64,000 nucleotides of DNA from a virus, in IMG/VR virus record IMGVR_UViG_3300021087_000857, positions 1-64,000 of that record. One strand, given 5' to 3'. The translations under genes were made by a program, and so were the position numbers. How positions within the stretch are numbered: the first letter of the stretch is position 1; the number at the start of each line of letters is the position of its first letter. This document shows, in pieces, positions 7,909 to 16,539 of this stretch. The notes under the pieces were generated by a model. It had not been told where the DNA came from. It did not search any database and saw nothing but the letters and a program-made list of their open reading frames with translations.

Positions 7909-8961
7909 ATGAAGAAAATTCTATTAGCCCTAGTACTAACACTAGGAATTACATCGTCAGCACTAGCTGAAACATTTACATTTGTTGTTCCACAGAAACC
8001 AGGTTCAGGAACAACTGTATGGACAGAAATTGTTCTAAAAGAACTACAAAGATTTATGCCTGGTCATACTTTGAAACTTAGAAACTTTCCGGGTGCAAGA
8101 GACATTCCAGCAGTTAACGCCTTTCAAAACGAACTAAGATTTGATGATACTATTGTTATGGTATCACATGGTGGTAATGGTGTATCATTCTTACAAGAAG
8201 ATGTAGACTATAACTATGCTGATTGGGAATCAATTGGTATGATGAATTTAAACATTATTGTCGGTAAAAGATTAGATGCTGATTTGGATAATATTATCTT
8301 TGCATCTAAGTCAGGTCGTGTGCCAGATGCAATGGGAATGGCTTTACTATTGTGTGGTAAACTAGACTCAATTGCTGAATACACAACTTGTTTTAAATCA
8401 AAAGTTAACTGGGTACCGGGATTTGGTAATGGTGGTGACAGACGTTTAGCATTTAAACGTGGCGAACTAACTGTTGACAGAGAAAACCCTGCCGCATATA
8501 AGAAGCATATTGCTCCTAATGAAGATGCAGAGCTTTGGTTCCATCATGGAATTCTACAAGCAGACGGTTCACATGCAGATGATCCAAACCACCCAGGTTT
8601 ACAAATGGAAATCTTGTATGAACAAAAGTGGGGTGAGGCTCCATCAGGACCAATGTATGATGCATATGTACTTGTTAAATCATTCCGTGATGCTTTACAA
8701 AAAGCATTTTGGGTAAACGCAGGTAACCCTAATGCAGAGTTGTTACAAAAAGCATTGTTAGAAATGTCTAAAGACCCACAGGCGATTAAGGCTATCCAAA
8801 AGAAAGTTGGAAAGTATGAATGGGTTATTGGTGAAGCAGGAAATGATCGTAGAGATACATTAATGTCATTCATTACTGAAGATTCATTACGTGATTTAGT
8901 TGAATTTTCAAATACTGCTCTAAATATTCCAGCAGTATACAAAGACAAGTTAGTAAAATAA
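7909..8961 (+). CDS. tctC: TctC-like periplasmic substrate-binding protein
   Basis: A Sec signal peptide (MKKILLALVLTLGITSSALA) is followed by the mature start ETFTFVVPQKPGSGT, which matches the TctC/Bug family pattern of an early substrate-binding loop. At 350 residues it is slightly longer than typical members. The gene is preceded by an AAGGAG site and follows the TctA-like permease, so the two likely form one uptake system. The ligand is unknown; family members bind carboxylates and other small anions. The ending overlaps the next start by one base. Confidence 0.8.
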   Translation: MKKILLALVLTLGITSSALAETFTFVVPQKPGSGTTVWTEIVLKELQRFMPGHTLKLRNFPGARDIPAVNAFQNELRFDDTIVMVSHGGNGVSFLQEDVDYNYADWESIGMMNLNIIVGKRLDADLDNIIFASKSGRVPDAMGMALLLCGKLDSIAEYTTCFKSKVNWVPGFGNGGDRRLAFKRGELTVDRENPAAYKKHIAPNEDAELWFHHGILQADGSHADDPNHPGLQMEILYEQKWGEAPSGPMYDAYVLVKSFRDALQKAFWVNAGNPNAELLQKALLEMSKDPQAIKAIQKKVGKYEWVIGEAGNDRRDTLMSFITEDSLRDLVEFSNTALNIPAVYKDKLVK

Positions 8962-9626
8962 TGGCAAACATTTTAGTGATTACCGGGCCACAAGGATCCG
9001 GTAATCATTTATTCTCAAAAGCATTATCTATGCACAATGATGTCTCGGGTTGGGATGACCTGTTAAGAGAGTATTGGATAAACCACGATGCGGCACCTTT
9101 TAAAGATATTTGGTCACATCCCGAAACTATTAAAGAATATGATTGGTCATTAAGTGAGAATTGGGTTCTTAGTGTAAGTGGTCCATATGTAGATATTATA
9201 GACGGGCAAAAGCAAACAGTTTATCCTAACTACAAAGAAGTATTAAGCGAACTTAGTAAAGTAGGAAACCTCCAAGTTGGTATTATTGGTAGAGACCAAA
9301 ATATCATGGGACAAAATCAACTAAGGAAACGAGGAGTAGAAAGTTATCATAACTTTCTCAACAAAGTAGAAGACTTAACAGCACACCCTCATGTGTTTTT
9401 AAGTGTAGAACTATTGTACTTGTTTAGACATCAATACTTAAAGTCACTAGATACCTTGCTTGATATTCCTGTAGATGCAAGTGATGAAAGACTTCATTAT
9501 ATTCTAAATAAAGATCCAAATGCCAAATATGTACACAGTGTTGAACATAGTTGGCTTGATAAACGTAAGAGAGACGGACTATTGAATGATAATAGTCTAC
9601 CTCATGATGAAACATCAACTGATTAG
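8961..9626 (+). CDS. P-loop protein, possible sulfotransferase-like
   Basis: The N-terminus has a P-loop-like ITGPQGSGNHLFSKAL (residues 6-21), which resembles the 5'-phosphosulfate loop of sulfotransferases more than a kinase Walker A. The rest is not clearly assignable. Related short P-loop proteins occur at 16540 and 55653. A kinase-like or defunct nucleotide-binding role is the main alternative. It ends before a transcription terminator. Confidence 0.5.
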   Translation: MANILVITGPQGSGNHLFSKALSMHNDVSGWDDLLREYWINHDAAPFKDIWSHPETIKEYDWSLSENWVLSVSGPYVDIIDGQKQTVYPNYKEVLSELSKVGNLQVGIIGRDQNIMGQNQLRKRGVESYHNFLNKVEDLTAHPHVFLSVELLYLFRHQYLKSLDTLLDIPVDASDERLHYILNKDPNAKYVHSVEHSWLDKRKRDGLLNDNSLPHDETSTD

Positions 9627-9673
9627 TTGATAATCAGTCCTAACTACCTTAGGAACGTAACTTAGGTTACATT

Positions 9674-9698
9674 AAAGGGAGCAGAGATGCTCCCTTTT
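9674..9698 (+). terminator. Rho-independent terminator
   Basis: AAAGGGAGCA pairs with TGCTCCCTTT around GAGA and is followed by TTCTT. It closes the tctA-tctC operon. A smaller hairpin, GTAAC-TTAG-GTTAC, lies just upstream near 9657. Confidence 0.85.
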
Positions 9699-9748
9699 CT
9701 TATGACTACTATTTTATTAAAGCATAGGTTAAAGAAATTGCTAAAAAT

Positions 9749-9756
9749 AATAAATA
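9749..9756 (+). promoter_or_regulatory. Possible T4-like late promoter, AATAAATA
   Basis: AATAAATA differs from the T4 late -10 TATAAATA at one base. It lies 30 bases before the start of the exported-protein operon and just after a terminator, where a new promoter is needed. Confidence 0.4.
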
Positions 9757-9785
9757 GTAGTAGTTAATTAAGGAGACAGCATACT

Positions 9786-10334
9786 ATGAAAGTATTATTG
9801 CAAACATTGATGCTACTATTTTTCTTTGTACTAGGAAGCGTGGCTTATGCTGATCCTATTGTAACAGAATCAACTAGTAACAGCACAGTCACAACAAAAG
9901 GTGACAACAAAACAACCGTAAAAAGTCCACCTCCGAGTGCGATTTCACCGAGTATTAATAGCAGTAATAGTGATCTATGTACTGTAGGTATATCAGGCGC
10001 AGTACAAACTCAGATACTAGGTATCAGTGGCGGATCAACAGTACGTGACTTAAATTGTGAAAGGCTAAAACTAGCCAAAACAATATATGACATGGGTATG
10101 AAAGTCGCAGCCGTCAGTATCATGTGTCAAGATGACAGAGTTTTTAGAGCAATGGAAATGGCAGGCACCCCTTGTCCGTTTTTAGGTAAAATTGGAGAAG
10201 AAGCCCAGCAGGAATGGGATGCTAACGAAGATTTAAAACCTATAAACAAAGAGGAGGAGACTCGAAAGAATGACAAACTTGAAGGTGCTATGCAAGGCAT
10301 TGGTCTTGTTGGTATTCTGCTTTTGTTACTCTAG
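9786..10334 (+). CDS. Exported protein with C-terminal membrane anchor
   Basis: The 182-residue product has a Sec signal peptide ending near VAYA-DP (about residue 22) and a Ser/Thr-rich linker. A conserved-looking middle contains four cysteines (DLCTVG, LNCERL, IMCQDD, TPCPFLG) that could form disulfides. The last 15 residues (IGLVGILLLLL) form a hydrophobic C-terminal segment. It overlaps the next gene by 65 bases. It lies first in an operon of exported or membrane proteins. A virion or host-envelope role is inferred; the family is not recognised. Confidence 0.6.
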   Translation: MKVLLQTLMLLFFFVLGSVAYADPIVTESTSNSTVTTKGDNKTTVKSPPPSAISPSINSSNSDLCTVGISGAVQTQILGISGGSTVRDLNCERLKLAKTIYDMGMKVAAVSIMCQDDRVFRAMEMAGTPCPFLGKIGEEAQQEWDANEDLKPINKEEETRKNDKLEGAMQGIGLVGILLLLL

Positions 10335-13158
10335 TTTTTCTTTAGCAGACACATCAGCTCCGACCAGTCCAACAACTACAAGCCCATACACACTAGATTT
10401 AGATGACGGAACCATTGCGAATCCACAATATGGATGTCCTAGTGGAACAACAGCCGCACAAGTTAATGTTTCAAATTGGAGTACCCAAACAGTTCGCTTT
10501 GGCGAATGTGTCAACACGTTTGCTATAACATATGCAATCAATCAAGCACTAACAGGTACAGGCGTAAGCATAGACAAAGTCCACTACAGTTGGCGTTATG
10601 TCATGTGCTTCAACAAACCTGGCGACAGTTGTAATACTAACCTAAGTAATAGAGTTAACACTAGCACAGGTGAAGTTACAGATGATACATATTTTGATGA
10701 ACTACAAGTTGTTATTGAAATAACAGATAGCAGTGGAAATGTAGTTGAAACTAAAACATGGAACATGGATACTTGGTATCAATGGAATGCTGCCAACAGT
10801 CACAGTGACAATGAAATACAAGTTGGTTCAGTTTATTGGCAGATCGAAGAAGGTAACATAGAAGTATATAATCACATAGATAAAACAGGAACCATACGCA
10901 CACCAAACAGTGTAGGTGATGTAAGGTTTAGAATTAGTGGACACGACAAAGGTAATTGGGATGGATACTACGGACCAGTTATAAACAGATTACAAACTTG
11001 GTTTACTTATAGAGCAAACCCTTGTAACGATACAGCACTTTATGATCCAAGTTGCCCAGGTTATGCAACAGCCTATGCGGCATGGGAATACGAGCAAAAT
11101 TGTAGTGCAAATGCACTTTACGATCCAGGTTGTCCAGGTTATGCAACTGCAAACTATAATGCTCAGTGTAGTGCAGATCCATTATACGACAGTGGTTGCC
11201 CTGGCTATGCAACAGCATATTACAATCAACAATGTAGTGCAGATCCACTTTATGATAGTGGATGTGATGGATACGAAGCAGCATATCTTTCTCAACAATG
11301 TAATTTAGACCAAACGCATAGCAGTCAATGTCCATATTATAGTTCGGCTATTGCTACTAATACACCTGCCATGGAAAACGAAGCAGGACAAGGTAGTGAC
11401 TTTATTGAAATAGTCTCATCAGAAAATAGTGCGGCATATAATATAATATATTACAATAGTAGTGAAATAGCCGCAGGCGATTGGGTTGCATTATGTGAAA
11501 CTTATACCGGTGGATGTGAAGATGCAGTGATTTACCAGGTATCATATTTCAATAGCGAAAATGGACCTTATGCGTTTTTATATACAAAAGATAAAGATGG
11601 TAATACTTTTATCCCTACAAACGGTGACAAGTATAAATTTATGACAGAGACACAGTTTGATGCATACTGTGATTCGAGTTCACTTTATAGTCCAATGTGT
11701 GATGGATATGCGGCTGCATACTTTACACAACAATGCACAGCCAATCCACTTTACAACAGTGAATGCGATGGCTATGCGGCAGCTTACACGGCTCAGCAAT
11801 GTGAATCTAATCCATTGTACGCTACGTCATGCTCAGGATATGCCGCAGCTTACTTGGCTCAGCAATGTAGTATTAGTGCATTGTATGATAGTAGTTGTTC
11901 AGGATACGCAGAAGCCTACTTTGCATATCAGTGTAGTGCAAATGCATTATATGATGAAAATTGTACAGGATACGACGAAGCATATTTAACATATCAATGT
12001 AATGCAAATGTGTTGTATGATGAGAGTTGTACAGGATACGCAGAAGCATTCTTTAATGCACAGTGTGAGGCAGACGCAACTTACGATATTCGTTGTACAG
12101 GATACGAACAAGCATACTTTGATCAACAGTGTTTATATAATCCACAATACGATCCATTATGTACAGGTTATGTAGCACCAGTTGTTGAAGCAAGTCCAGA
12201 AGATTTAATAGATGATGGAGCAGGAACAGGTGATAGTATTGTTGATAGTATTATTGAAGTACCAACATTACCAGTTATTAATTTAATTCCAGAAATACCA
12301 CAAACAGTAGAAGTACCTCAACCTGAAATAGTTATGCCAGATATACCAGAAGTAGAAGTTGTAGTAGTTGAAGTACCTACTCCTGTTGAGCAAATAGAAT
12401 TAGAAGTAGAAGCACAAATAGAACAAGAATTAGAAATACTGCCAGAGGTAGAAGTAGAGACCGTAGAAAGCGAACCACAAAATGAAACGCAAGATTCACA
12501 AGAAGAGTCCAGTAGTGATGTGGAACAGTCAATGGATAGTGACGGGACAGACGAAGATAGTAGCGACTCCGGATCATCAGAAGAAGATAGTTCCACTGAG
12601 GATACTGAAGGAGATACCGAAGAAGTAGAAGAAAGCACAGAAGATGAAAGTACAGAAGATGAGGCTACTGAAGAAGAAAGCACAGAAGAAGAGTCTACTG
12701 AAGAAGAAAACACGGAAGAAGAATCAAGCGAAGAAGAAAGCACTGAAGAAGAATCAACTGAAGAAGAATCAACTGAAGAAGAATCAACTGAAGAGAAACC
12801 AGTTGTAAAGAAAAAGACTACTAAAAAACTAACAAAGGCACAAAAAGAAAAAGCAAAGAAAGAAAAGATGAAAGAAATTATTAAAGATAAGTTAAAAAAG
12901 TTAGCAGATGATATGGGTAAAGCACAAACGCTAGAAGCTCAGCAAGCCTTACAACAAATTATTGCTGCCTTAATTAACTATGTTCCAGGATTTAATGCTT
13001 ACGGAGAGTTAGCAATACCTGGAGTTGATTTCTATCAATCAGATGAAATATATAAAGATAAAAAAGTTCCAGAGAATCTAAGAGGGTTAAGGAACGGACT
13101 TGCAAGTGAATTACTTTGGAATAAGATGGTTGACGAGCAATATGAAGGAATGGAGTAA
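10270..13158 (+). CDS. Large exported Cys-repeat protein with acidic repeat tail
   Basis: This 962-residue protein starts after GAGGAGGAGA and has a Sec signal peptide (to about residue 27). Residues about 28-250 look like a beta-rich domain. Thirteen units of about 22 residues follow (five from about 252, eight from about 467), with the pattern C-x5-LYD-x2-C-x-GYA-x-AY-x2-QQ. A Val/Pro/Glu linker, then a long Ser-Thr-Glu repeat (about 740-842), then a lysine-rich helix and a globular C-terminus complete it. Paired cysteines suggest disulfide-stapled repeats outside the cytoplasm. A virion fibre or adhesin-like surface protein is the most natural reading, but it is inference. Confidence 0.7.
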   Translation: MTNLKVLCKALVLLVFCFCYSSFSLADTSAPTSPTTTSPYTLDLDDGTIANPQYGCPSGTTAAQVNVSNWSTQTVRFGECVNTFAITYAINQALTGTGVSIDKVHYSWRYVMCFNKPGDSCNTNLSNRVNTSTGEVTDDTYFDELQVVIEITDSSGNVVETKTWNMDTWYQWNAANSHSDNEIQVGSVYWQIEEGNIEVYNHIDKTGTIRTPNSVGDVRFRISGHDKGNWDGYYGPVINRLQTWFTYRANPCNDTALYDPSCPGYATAYAAWEYEQNCSANALYDPGCPGYATANYNAQCSADPLYDSGCPGYATAYYNQQCSADPLYDSGCDGYEAAYLSQQCNLDQTHSSQCPYYSSAIATNTPAMENEAGQGSDFIEIVSSENSAAYNIIYYNSSEIAAGDWVALCETYTGGCEDAVIYQVSYFNSENGPYAFLYTKDKDGNTFIPTNGDKYKFMTETQFDAYCDSSSLYSPMCDGYAAAYFTQQCTANPLYNSECDGYAAAYTAQQCESNPLYATSCSGYAAAYLAQQCSISALYDSSCSGYAEAYFAYQCSANALYDENCTGYDEAYLTYQCNANVLYDESCTGYAEAFFNAQCEADATYDIRCTGYEQAYFDQQCLYNPQYDPLCTGYVAPVVEASPEDLIDDGAGTGDSIVDSIIEVPTLPVINLIPEIPQTVEVPQPEIVMPDIPEVEVVVVEVPTPVEQIELEVEAQIEQELEILPEVEVETVESEPQNETQDSQEESSSDVEQSMDSDGTDEDSSDSGSSEEDSSTEDTEGDTEEVEESTEDESTEDEATEEESTEEESTEEENTEEESSEEESTEEESTEEESTEEESTEEKPVVKKKTTKKLTKAQKEKAKKEKMKEIIKDKLKKLADDMGKAQTLEAQQALQQIIAALINYVPGFNAYGELAIPGVDFYQSDEIYKDKKVPENLRGLRNGLASELLWNKMVDEQYEGME
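11023..12186 (+). repeat. Tandem 66-base coding repeats (Cys/Tyr units)
   Basis: Thirteen units of about 66 bases encode the C-x5-LYD-x2-C-x-GYA pattern, in two arrays (about 11023-11358 and 11668-12186) split by a non-repeat insert of about 100 residues. Units differ by many silent and replacement changes, so the array is old but probably still able to recombine. Confidence 0.8.
12580..12795 (+). repeat. Acidic STEEE-type codon repeat
   Basis: Short direct repeats of GAAGAAGAATCAACT-like units encode Ser-Thr-Glu-Glu-Glu runs. The opposite strand is open only because of this repeat composition. The product would be a disordered, strongly negative spacer. Confidence 0.75.
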
Positions 13159-13163
13159 ACACA

Positions 13164-13673
13164 ATGAGTGATAAAACAACATTAGAAGTAGGTGGATTAA
13201 AGTTTACTGGAGGTAAACTATTTTTAGTTATTACTATATTATCTACTTTAGGCGGAGCAGCATGGGGAGGCTTTGAATTCTATAATGACTATAGAAATAT
13301 GAAAGCCAAGATAGAAAAGTATGTAGCACCAGATCTAAGTGGAATTAGAGCAGAACTACAGGTAGTTAACACTAAACTTGACGAAGCACTAGACTATTCT
13401 AAAGATATTAAAAACGGATTACGTGATGATATTGTTAGATTAGAACGTATTGTTGATCAAGTAGAAGATGATGTAAACAAAGTTGAAGATAAAACACGTG
13501 AGCAAATTGATTTAGCTGATCAACGTTTTGAAAACAAACGTGACCAATTGCTAACTGATTACCAACAAAAAGCAGATAGTTTAACAACAAGTACCGACTT
13601 AAAACTTAAAGAATTAGAAAGTAGACTTAACAAAAGACTACAAAGAGCATTAGATAATCCACTAGCTCAGTAA
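13164..13673 (+). CDS. Membrane-anchored coiled-coil protein
   Basis: One transmembrane helix lies near residues 18-36 (KLFLVITILSTLGGAAWGG). It is followed by a long, highly charged heptad-like helix from about 55 to the C-terminus (RLERIVDQVEDDVNKVEDK). The 169-residue product would place a long coiled coil on one side of the membrane. It is the last gene of the exported-protein operon, five bases after the large repeat protein. A tail, spanin-like or envelope role is possible; the family is not recognised. Confidence 0.65.
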   Translation: MSDKTTLEVGGLKFTGGKLFLVITILSTLGGAAWGGFEFYNDYRNMKAKIEKYVAPDLSGIRAELQVVNTKLDEALDYSKDIKNGLRDDIVRLERIVDQVEDDVNKVEDKTREQIDLADQRFENKRDQLLTDYQQKADSLTTSTDLKLKELESRLNKRLQRALDNPLAQ

Positions 13674-13686
13674 TAAAATTAGATAC

Positions 13687-13715
13687 AACACCTCCCAATG
13701 GGGGGTGTTTTGTAT
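13687..13715 (+). terminator. Rho-independent terminator
   Basis: AACACCTCCC (13687-13696) pairs with GGGGGGTGTT (13700-13709), with one G-T pair, around AAT. The stem extends outward through ATACAA and TTGTAT. It closes the exported-protein operon. Confidence 0.85.
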
Positions 13716-13718
13716 TAT

Positions 13719-13726
13719 CATAAATA
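13719..13726 (+). promoter_or_regulatory. Possible late promoter, CATAAATA
   Basis: A T4-late-like CATAAATA lies just behind the terminator and about 100 bases before the next gene, next to a sigma70-type promoter at 13757. Two promoter types may serve the same operon. Confidence 0.35.
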
Positions 13727-13756
13727 TAACTATACTTAAACAACCCCAACAAACAC

Positions 13757-13785
13757 TTGACATTTACACTTATATAATGTATTAT
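13757..13785 (+). promoter_or_regulatory. Sigma70-type promoter
   Basis: TTGACA at 13757-13762 and TATTAT at 13780-13785 are 17 bases apart. A better-looking TATAAT at 13773 is only 10 bases from the -35, so it is not used in this reading. It serves the glycosyltransferase-like operon. Confidence 0.65.
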
Positions 13786-13824
13786 AGCGTATACAATGAC
13801 AAGATTACTTAAAGAGACAATTAT

Positions 13825-14529
13825 ATGTTAGATGTTTTTATGTTAACATTCGGCGAACCCGAAGCAGATGACAATTTTGAAATACTAAAATTAAAAGCCC
13901 CACATGCCAAACGCATTGATAATGTACAAGGATTACTGCAAGCACACCAGGCCGCAGCAGAAGAATCACGCACAGGTTATTTTTATGTATGTGATGCTGA
14001 CGCAGTAATACAAGAAAACTTTGCATTTAAGTTTGAGCCTAGTGATAGACGAGAAACATATCCAGGTGTAAAAGAAACAGAATGTGTGTTTACTTATCGT
14101 AGTCATAATCCTATTAATGATTTGATATACGGATATGGTGGACTTAAATTGTTTCCTAAAAAGAATTTACTAGCAGTAACAGAATTTAAAGTAGATATGA
14201 CTACAAGCATTGGTGCAAAGTTTGTACCTAAGTTTGAGATTGCAAACACTACTGCATTCAATACAGATCCATTTAACACATGGCGTAGTGGATTTAGAGA
14301 ATGTACTAAGTTAGCAAGTAATATTATTGATCACAACAAACAAGTTGATGATGCATATAGATTAGAAGTATGGTGTACACGTGGCGAAAACAGACGCTAT
14401 GGTGATTATGCAATACTAGGCGCTCAACAAGGCAGAGACTTTGGAACGCACTATAAAGGCAATACAGAAGCCCTACGCAAGATAAACGATTGGGAATGGT
14501 TAAAGGAGACATTTAATGAAGCACTCTGA
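13825..14529 (+). CDS. Glycosyltransferase-like protein
   Basis: The 234-residue product has a GT-A-like N-terminus: a strand MLDVFMLTFGEPEAD, then FYVCDADAVI at about residues 52-61, with the DxD motif expected to bind a metal-nucleotide sugar. A YGYGGLKLFPK segment near 100 resembles an acceptor-side loop. The donor and acceptor are unknown. It is the first gene after the promoter at 13757, and its end overlaps the next gene by 14 bases. Confidence 0.55.
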   Translation: MLDVFMLTFGEPEADDNFEILKLKAPHAKRIDNVQGLLQAHQAAAEESRTGYFYVCDADAVIQENFAFKFEPSDRRETYPGVKETECVFTYRSHNPINDLIYGYGGLKLFPKKNLLAVTEFKVDMTTSIGAKFVPKFEIANTTAFNTDPFNTWRSGFRECTKLASNIIDHNKQVDDAYRLEVWCTRGENRRYGDYAILGAQQGRDFGTHYKGNTEALRKINDWEWLKETFNEAL

Positions 14530-15463
14530 TTTTCAAAAAGAATACCATTGGATGAACGGACTAAGTGAATACTTTAAGTTCAATGGACAAGAAGAACGAT
14601 ATGACCAGATTCACAAAGCATTATACCACAACAACTGGTATCGCAAGCGTGATATTATAGTTGAATTATGTGGTAGGATTAACAGCAATCCACATCATGT
14701 TAAGTCGTGGATGAATCTGATGTTGCATGAGCATCTACCAGATGTTGATATAAAAGCACAGTTAGTTGCAACACTTATTCGTAAGCATATGAGAGAAGAT
14801 AAATTTATAGCAAACGTATGTAAGTTTATTAATTATTGGTCAGGAGAAGATGGCGAAGCTGCCGACATGCCGGACATGAATGACTTTCTCAGTAGAGGTC
14901 AAGTCAAAAGTAAATTATGGATGGTAAGTGAGTTAGCTAAAGTAGTAGAAGGAAATTTAGGCAACGTAGCATTCTATGGCGGCTGGTATAACTTTATGGC
15001 GTACTTTTTATTCTCACAGTTTGAAGTTGACAAAGTATATAGTTTAGATGTTGACAGTAAAGTAATAGATCCAAGTAAACGACTTTACCCAAAACAAGTT
15101 GAACAAGAAAGATTTTTACCAAAGACTGTAAATGTATCTAAAATTAAATGGAACAACAATATTGCTACTGTTCCTACTAACCAAACCGACGGAGAAGATC
15201 CTGGAGAGTATTGGGAGTTAGATAAAATTGATATGATAATAAACACAAGTTGTGAACACATGAATAACGAATGGTTTGATAACTTACCAGACGGTACTCT
15301 CGTTGTGTTACAAACAAATGATTACTTTAGTAATCCACAACATAGTAATTGTTGTAAAGATTTAGAAGAAGCCAAAAATAAATATTCTATGCAAAGTGTA
15401 ATGTATGAAGGTGAGTTAGATACCTCTCTATATAATAGATTTATGCTAATTGGCATAAAGTAA
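14516..15463 (+). CDS. SAM-dependent methyltransferase-like protein, 315 aa
   Basis: The C-terminal half has a Rossmann-like pattern: GNVAFYGGWYNF at about residues 149-160 in place of a glycine-rich motif I, VYSLDVDSKVIDPS near 172 as the acidic motif, and MIINTSCEHM near 240 as motif IV. The N-terminal 120 residues are helical and contain HHVKSWMNLMLHE. The acceptor is unknown. It overlaps the glycosyltransferase-like gene by 14 bases, so the two may act on one substrate. Lack of a textbook GxGxG keeps the call tentative. Confidence 0.55.
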   Translation: MKHSDFQKEYHWMNGLSEYFKFNGQEERYDQIHKALYHNNWYRKRDIIVELCGRINSNPHHVKSWMNLMLHEHLPDVDIKAQLVATLIRKHMREDKFIANVCKFINYWSGEDGEAADMPDMNDFLSRGQVKSKLWMVSELAKVVEGNLGNVAFYGGWYNFMAYFLFSQFEVDKVYSLDVDSKVIDPSKRLYPKQVEQERFLPKTVNVSKIKWNNNIATVPTNQTDGEDPGEYWELDKIDMIINTSCEHMNNEWFDNLPDGTLVVLQTNDYFSNPQHSNCCKDLEEAKNKYSMQSVMYEGELDTSLYNRFMLIGIK

Positions 15464-15472
15464 AAGTATTAT

Positions 15473-15715
15473 ATGAAAGACGTAGTTTACATAGATTTTG
15501 TTATAGATGATTTCACTGAGCATTCAGACATAGATGCATGTTGTAAAATATCAGCAGAGATTGGATCTAAAGGATTATTGTATGGTCCAGACTTTTGGTT
15601 CCATGAAGCATTTGTAGAAGATAGCCAGCAGATTCTTAAATTTGGATTCAAAGACAAACACGAAGCTATGTTAATTAAACTAGCAGGAGTACAAAAGTTA
15701 ACAACACTACATTAG
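15473..15715 (+). CDS. Small protein of the DAMLxKLAG family (A)
   Basis: An 80-residue protein starting VVYIDFVIDDF and ending near FKDKHEAMLIKLAGVQ. The C-terminal pattern, F-x2-[EKR]-x-[ED]AM-L-x-KL-[AK]G, is shared with the next gene and with 45605 and 53684. The fold is probably alpha/beta, with two strands and a C-terminal helix. The function is unknown. Confidence 0.6.
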   Translation: MKDVVYIDFVIDDFTEHSDIDACCKISAEIGSKGLLYGPDFWFHEAFVEDSQQILKFGFKDKHEAMLIKLAGVQKLTTLH

Positions 15716-15717
15716 TT

Positions 15718-15960
15718 ATGCCAGCAGTAATAAAGTTTTATACAGACGAATATACAAACAATAAAGATATGTTTGCTACATATGATGCTATTGGAAATAT
15801 AGCATCCTTATTGAGAGCTGAAGGTTTTGTATATGCTGAAGATGTTAGACTAGCAGAAGTATATTATAAAGAACAAAATGGTAGGCAAATAATAGCATTT
15901 GAATTTGTAGACGAACGCAAAGCAATGTTATTAAAGTTAAAAGGAATTAATAATGGATAA
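15718..15960 (+). CDS. Small protein of the DAMLxKLAG family (B)
   Basis: The length (80 residues) matches its upstream neighbour, with the same order of elements: an N-terminal strand AVIKFYTDEYTNN and a C-terminal FEFVDERKAMLLKLKGI. The two are probably tandem paralogues, two bases apart. It overlaps the next start by eight bases. The function is unknown. Confidence 0.6.
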   Translation: MPAVIKFYTDEYTNNKDMFATYDAIGNIASLLRAEGFVYAEDVRLAEVYYKEQNGRQIIAFEFVDERKAMLLKLKGINNG

Positions 15961-16198
15961 AGAATTATGGGACGTAATACTTGATGGCTTTTCATTAAGA
16001 GAATTACAAAAAGAGGCAGCTAAAGCAATTAGTACAATGCCTGCAGATAATAATAGTATTCATAAATTTAATAAACAAGCACATCATAATAGCCAATTAT
16101 GGTACAGAGCAGTTATTATTCATTACTGTGAAGAACATGGAGGATTTCCTAGTGAAATTGGACCTGGCAAAGATGTAAAATTAATAATGGAGGATTAG
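15953..16198 (+). CDS. Hypothetical protein, 81 aa
   Basis: A short, mostly helical product (MDKELWDVILDGFSL...) with a central NKQAHHNSQLWYRAVIIHYCEE stretch near residue 40 (quoted in part). No family is recognised. It overlaps the upstream gene by eight bases, and a GGAGGATTAGG stretch at its end carries the ribosome binding site of the cupin gene. Confidence 0.55.
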   Translation: MDKELWDVILDGFSLRELQKEAAKAISTMPADNNSIHKFNKQAHHNSQLWYRAVIIHYCEEHGGFPSEIGPGKDVKLIMED

Positions 16199-16200
16199 GA

Positions 16201-16539
16201 ATGGTACCAAAAGAATTATATAAAATAGAAGATATAGGCGGAGAACTTGTTAAAGATAACGAAACTTATACCCTTAAAGACAATACACTATTAAATAATT
16301 TAGTTGTTAGTTCCACAAACCTAAAACCATATAAAAGTACAAACGGACATACACATCCTGGGCAAGAAGAAGTATATTACTTTGTTAAAGGTGCAGGTAC
16401 AATGTATTTAAATGATGTTCCAAGATTTGTAGAAGCAGGTGATATAGTATTAATAGAAGATGGAGTACATCACAGAGTTAGTACAGGACCAAGTGGATTA
16501 TATTTTGTTTGTGTGTTTGACGGAAAGCGATCACACTAA
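16201..16539 (+). CDS. Cupin-domain protein
   Basis: The 112-residue single-domain cupin has motif 1 at THPGQEEVYYFVKGAG near residues 52-67 (H, then E, with spacing to the second histidine region) and motif 2 GDIVLIEDGVHHRV near 81-94. These give the usual His/Glu metal ligands. Cupins of this size include sugar isomerases or epimerases, dioxygenases and small ligand-binding proteins. The substrate is unknown. It directly precedes a P-loop protein gene. Confidence 0.8.
   Translation: MVPKELYKIEDIGGELVKDNETYTLKDNTLLNNLVVSSTNLKPYKSTNGHTHPGQEEVYYFVKGAGTMYLNDVPRFVEAGDIVLIEDGVHHRVSTGPSGLYFVCVFDGKRSH

Noticed and set aside
11023-12186. CRISPR array
   Set aside because: The repeats are in-frame coding units without unique spacers; they encode Cys/Tyr protein repeats.
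12318-12743. Long open frame on the minus strand, all Ser/Val/Leu
   Set aside because: It is the complement of the acidic STEEE repeat of the large exported protein. The serine-rich translation is a by-product of repeated GAA/GAG codons and has no binding site.
13773-13778. TATAAT near TTGACA at 13757
   Set aside because: The spacer is only ten bases, too short for sigma70. TATTAT at 13780 gives 17.
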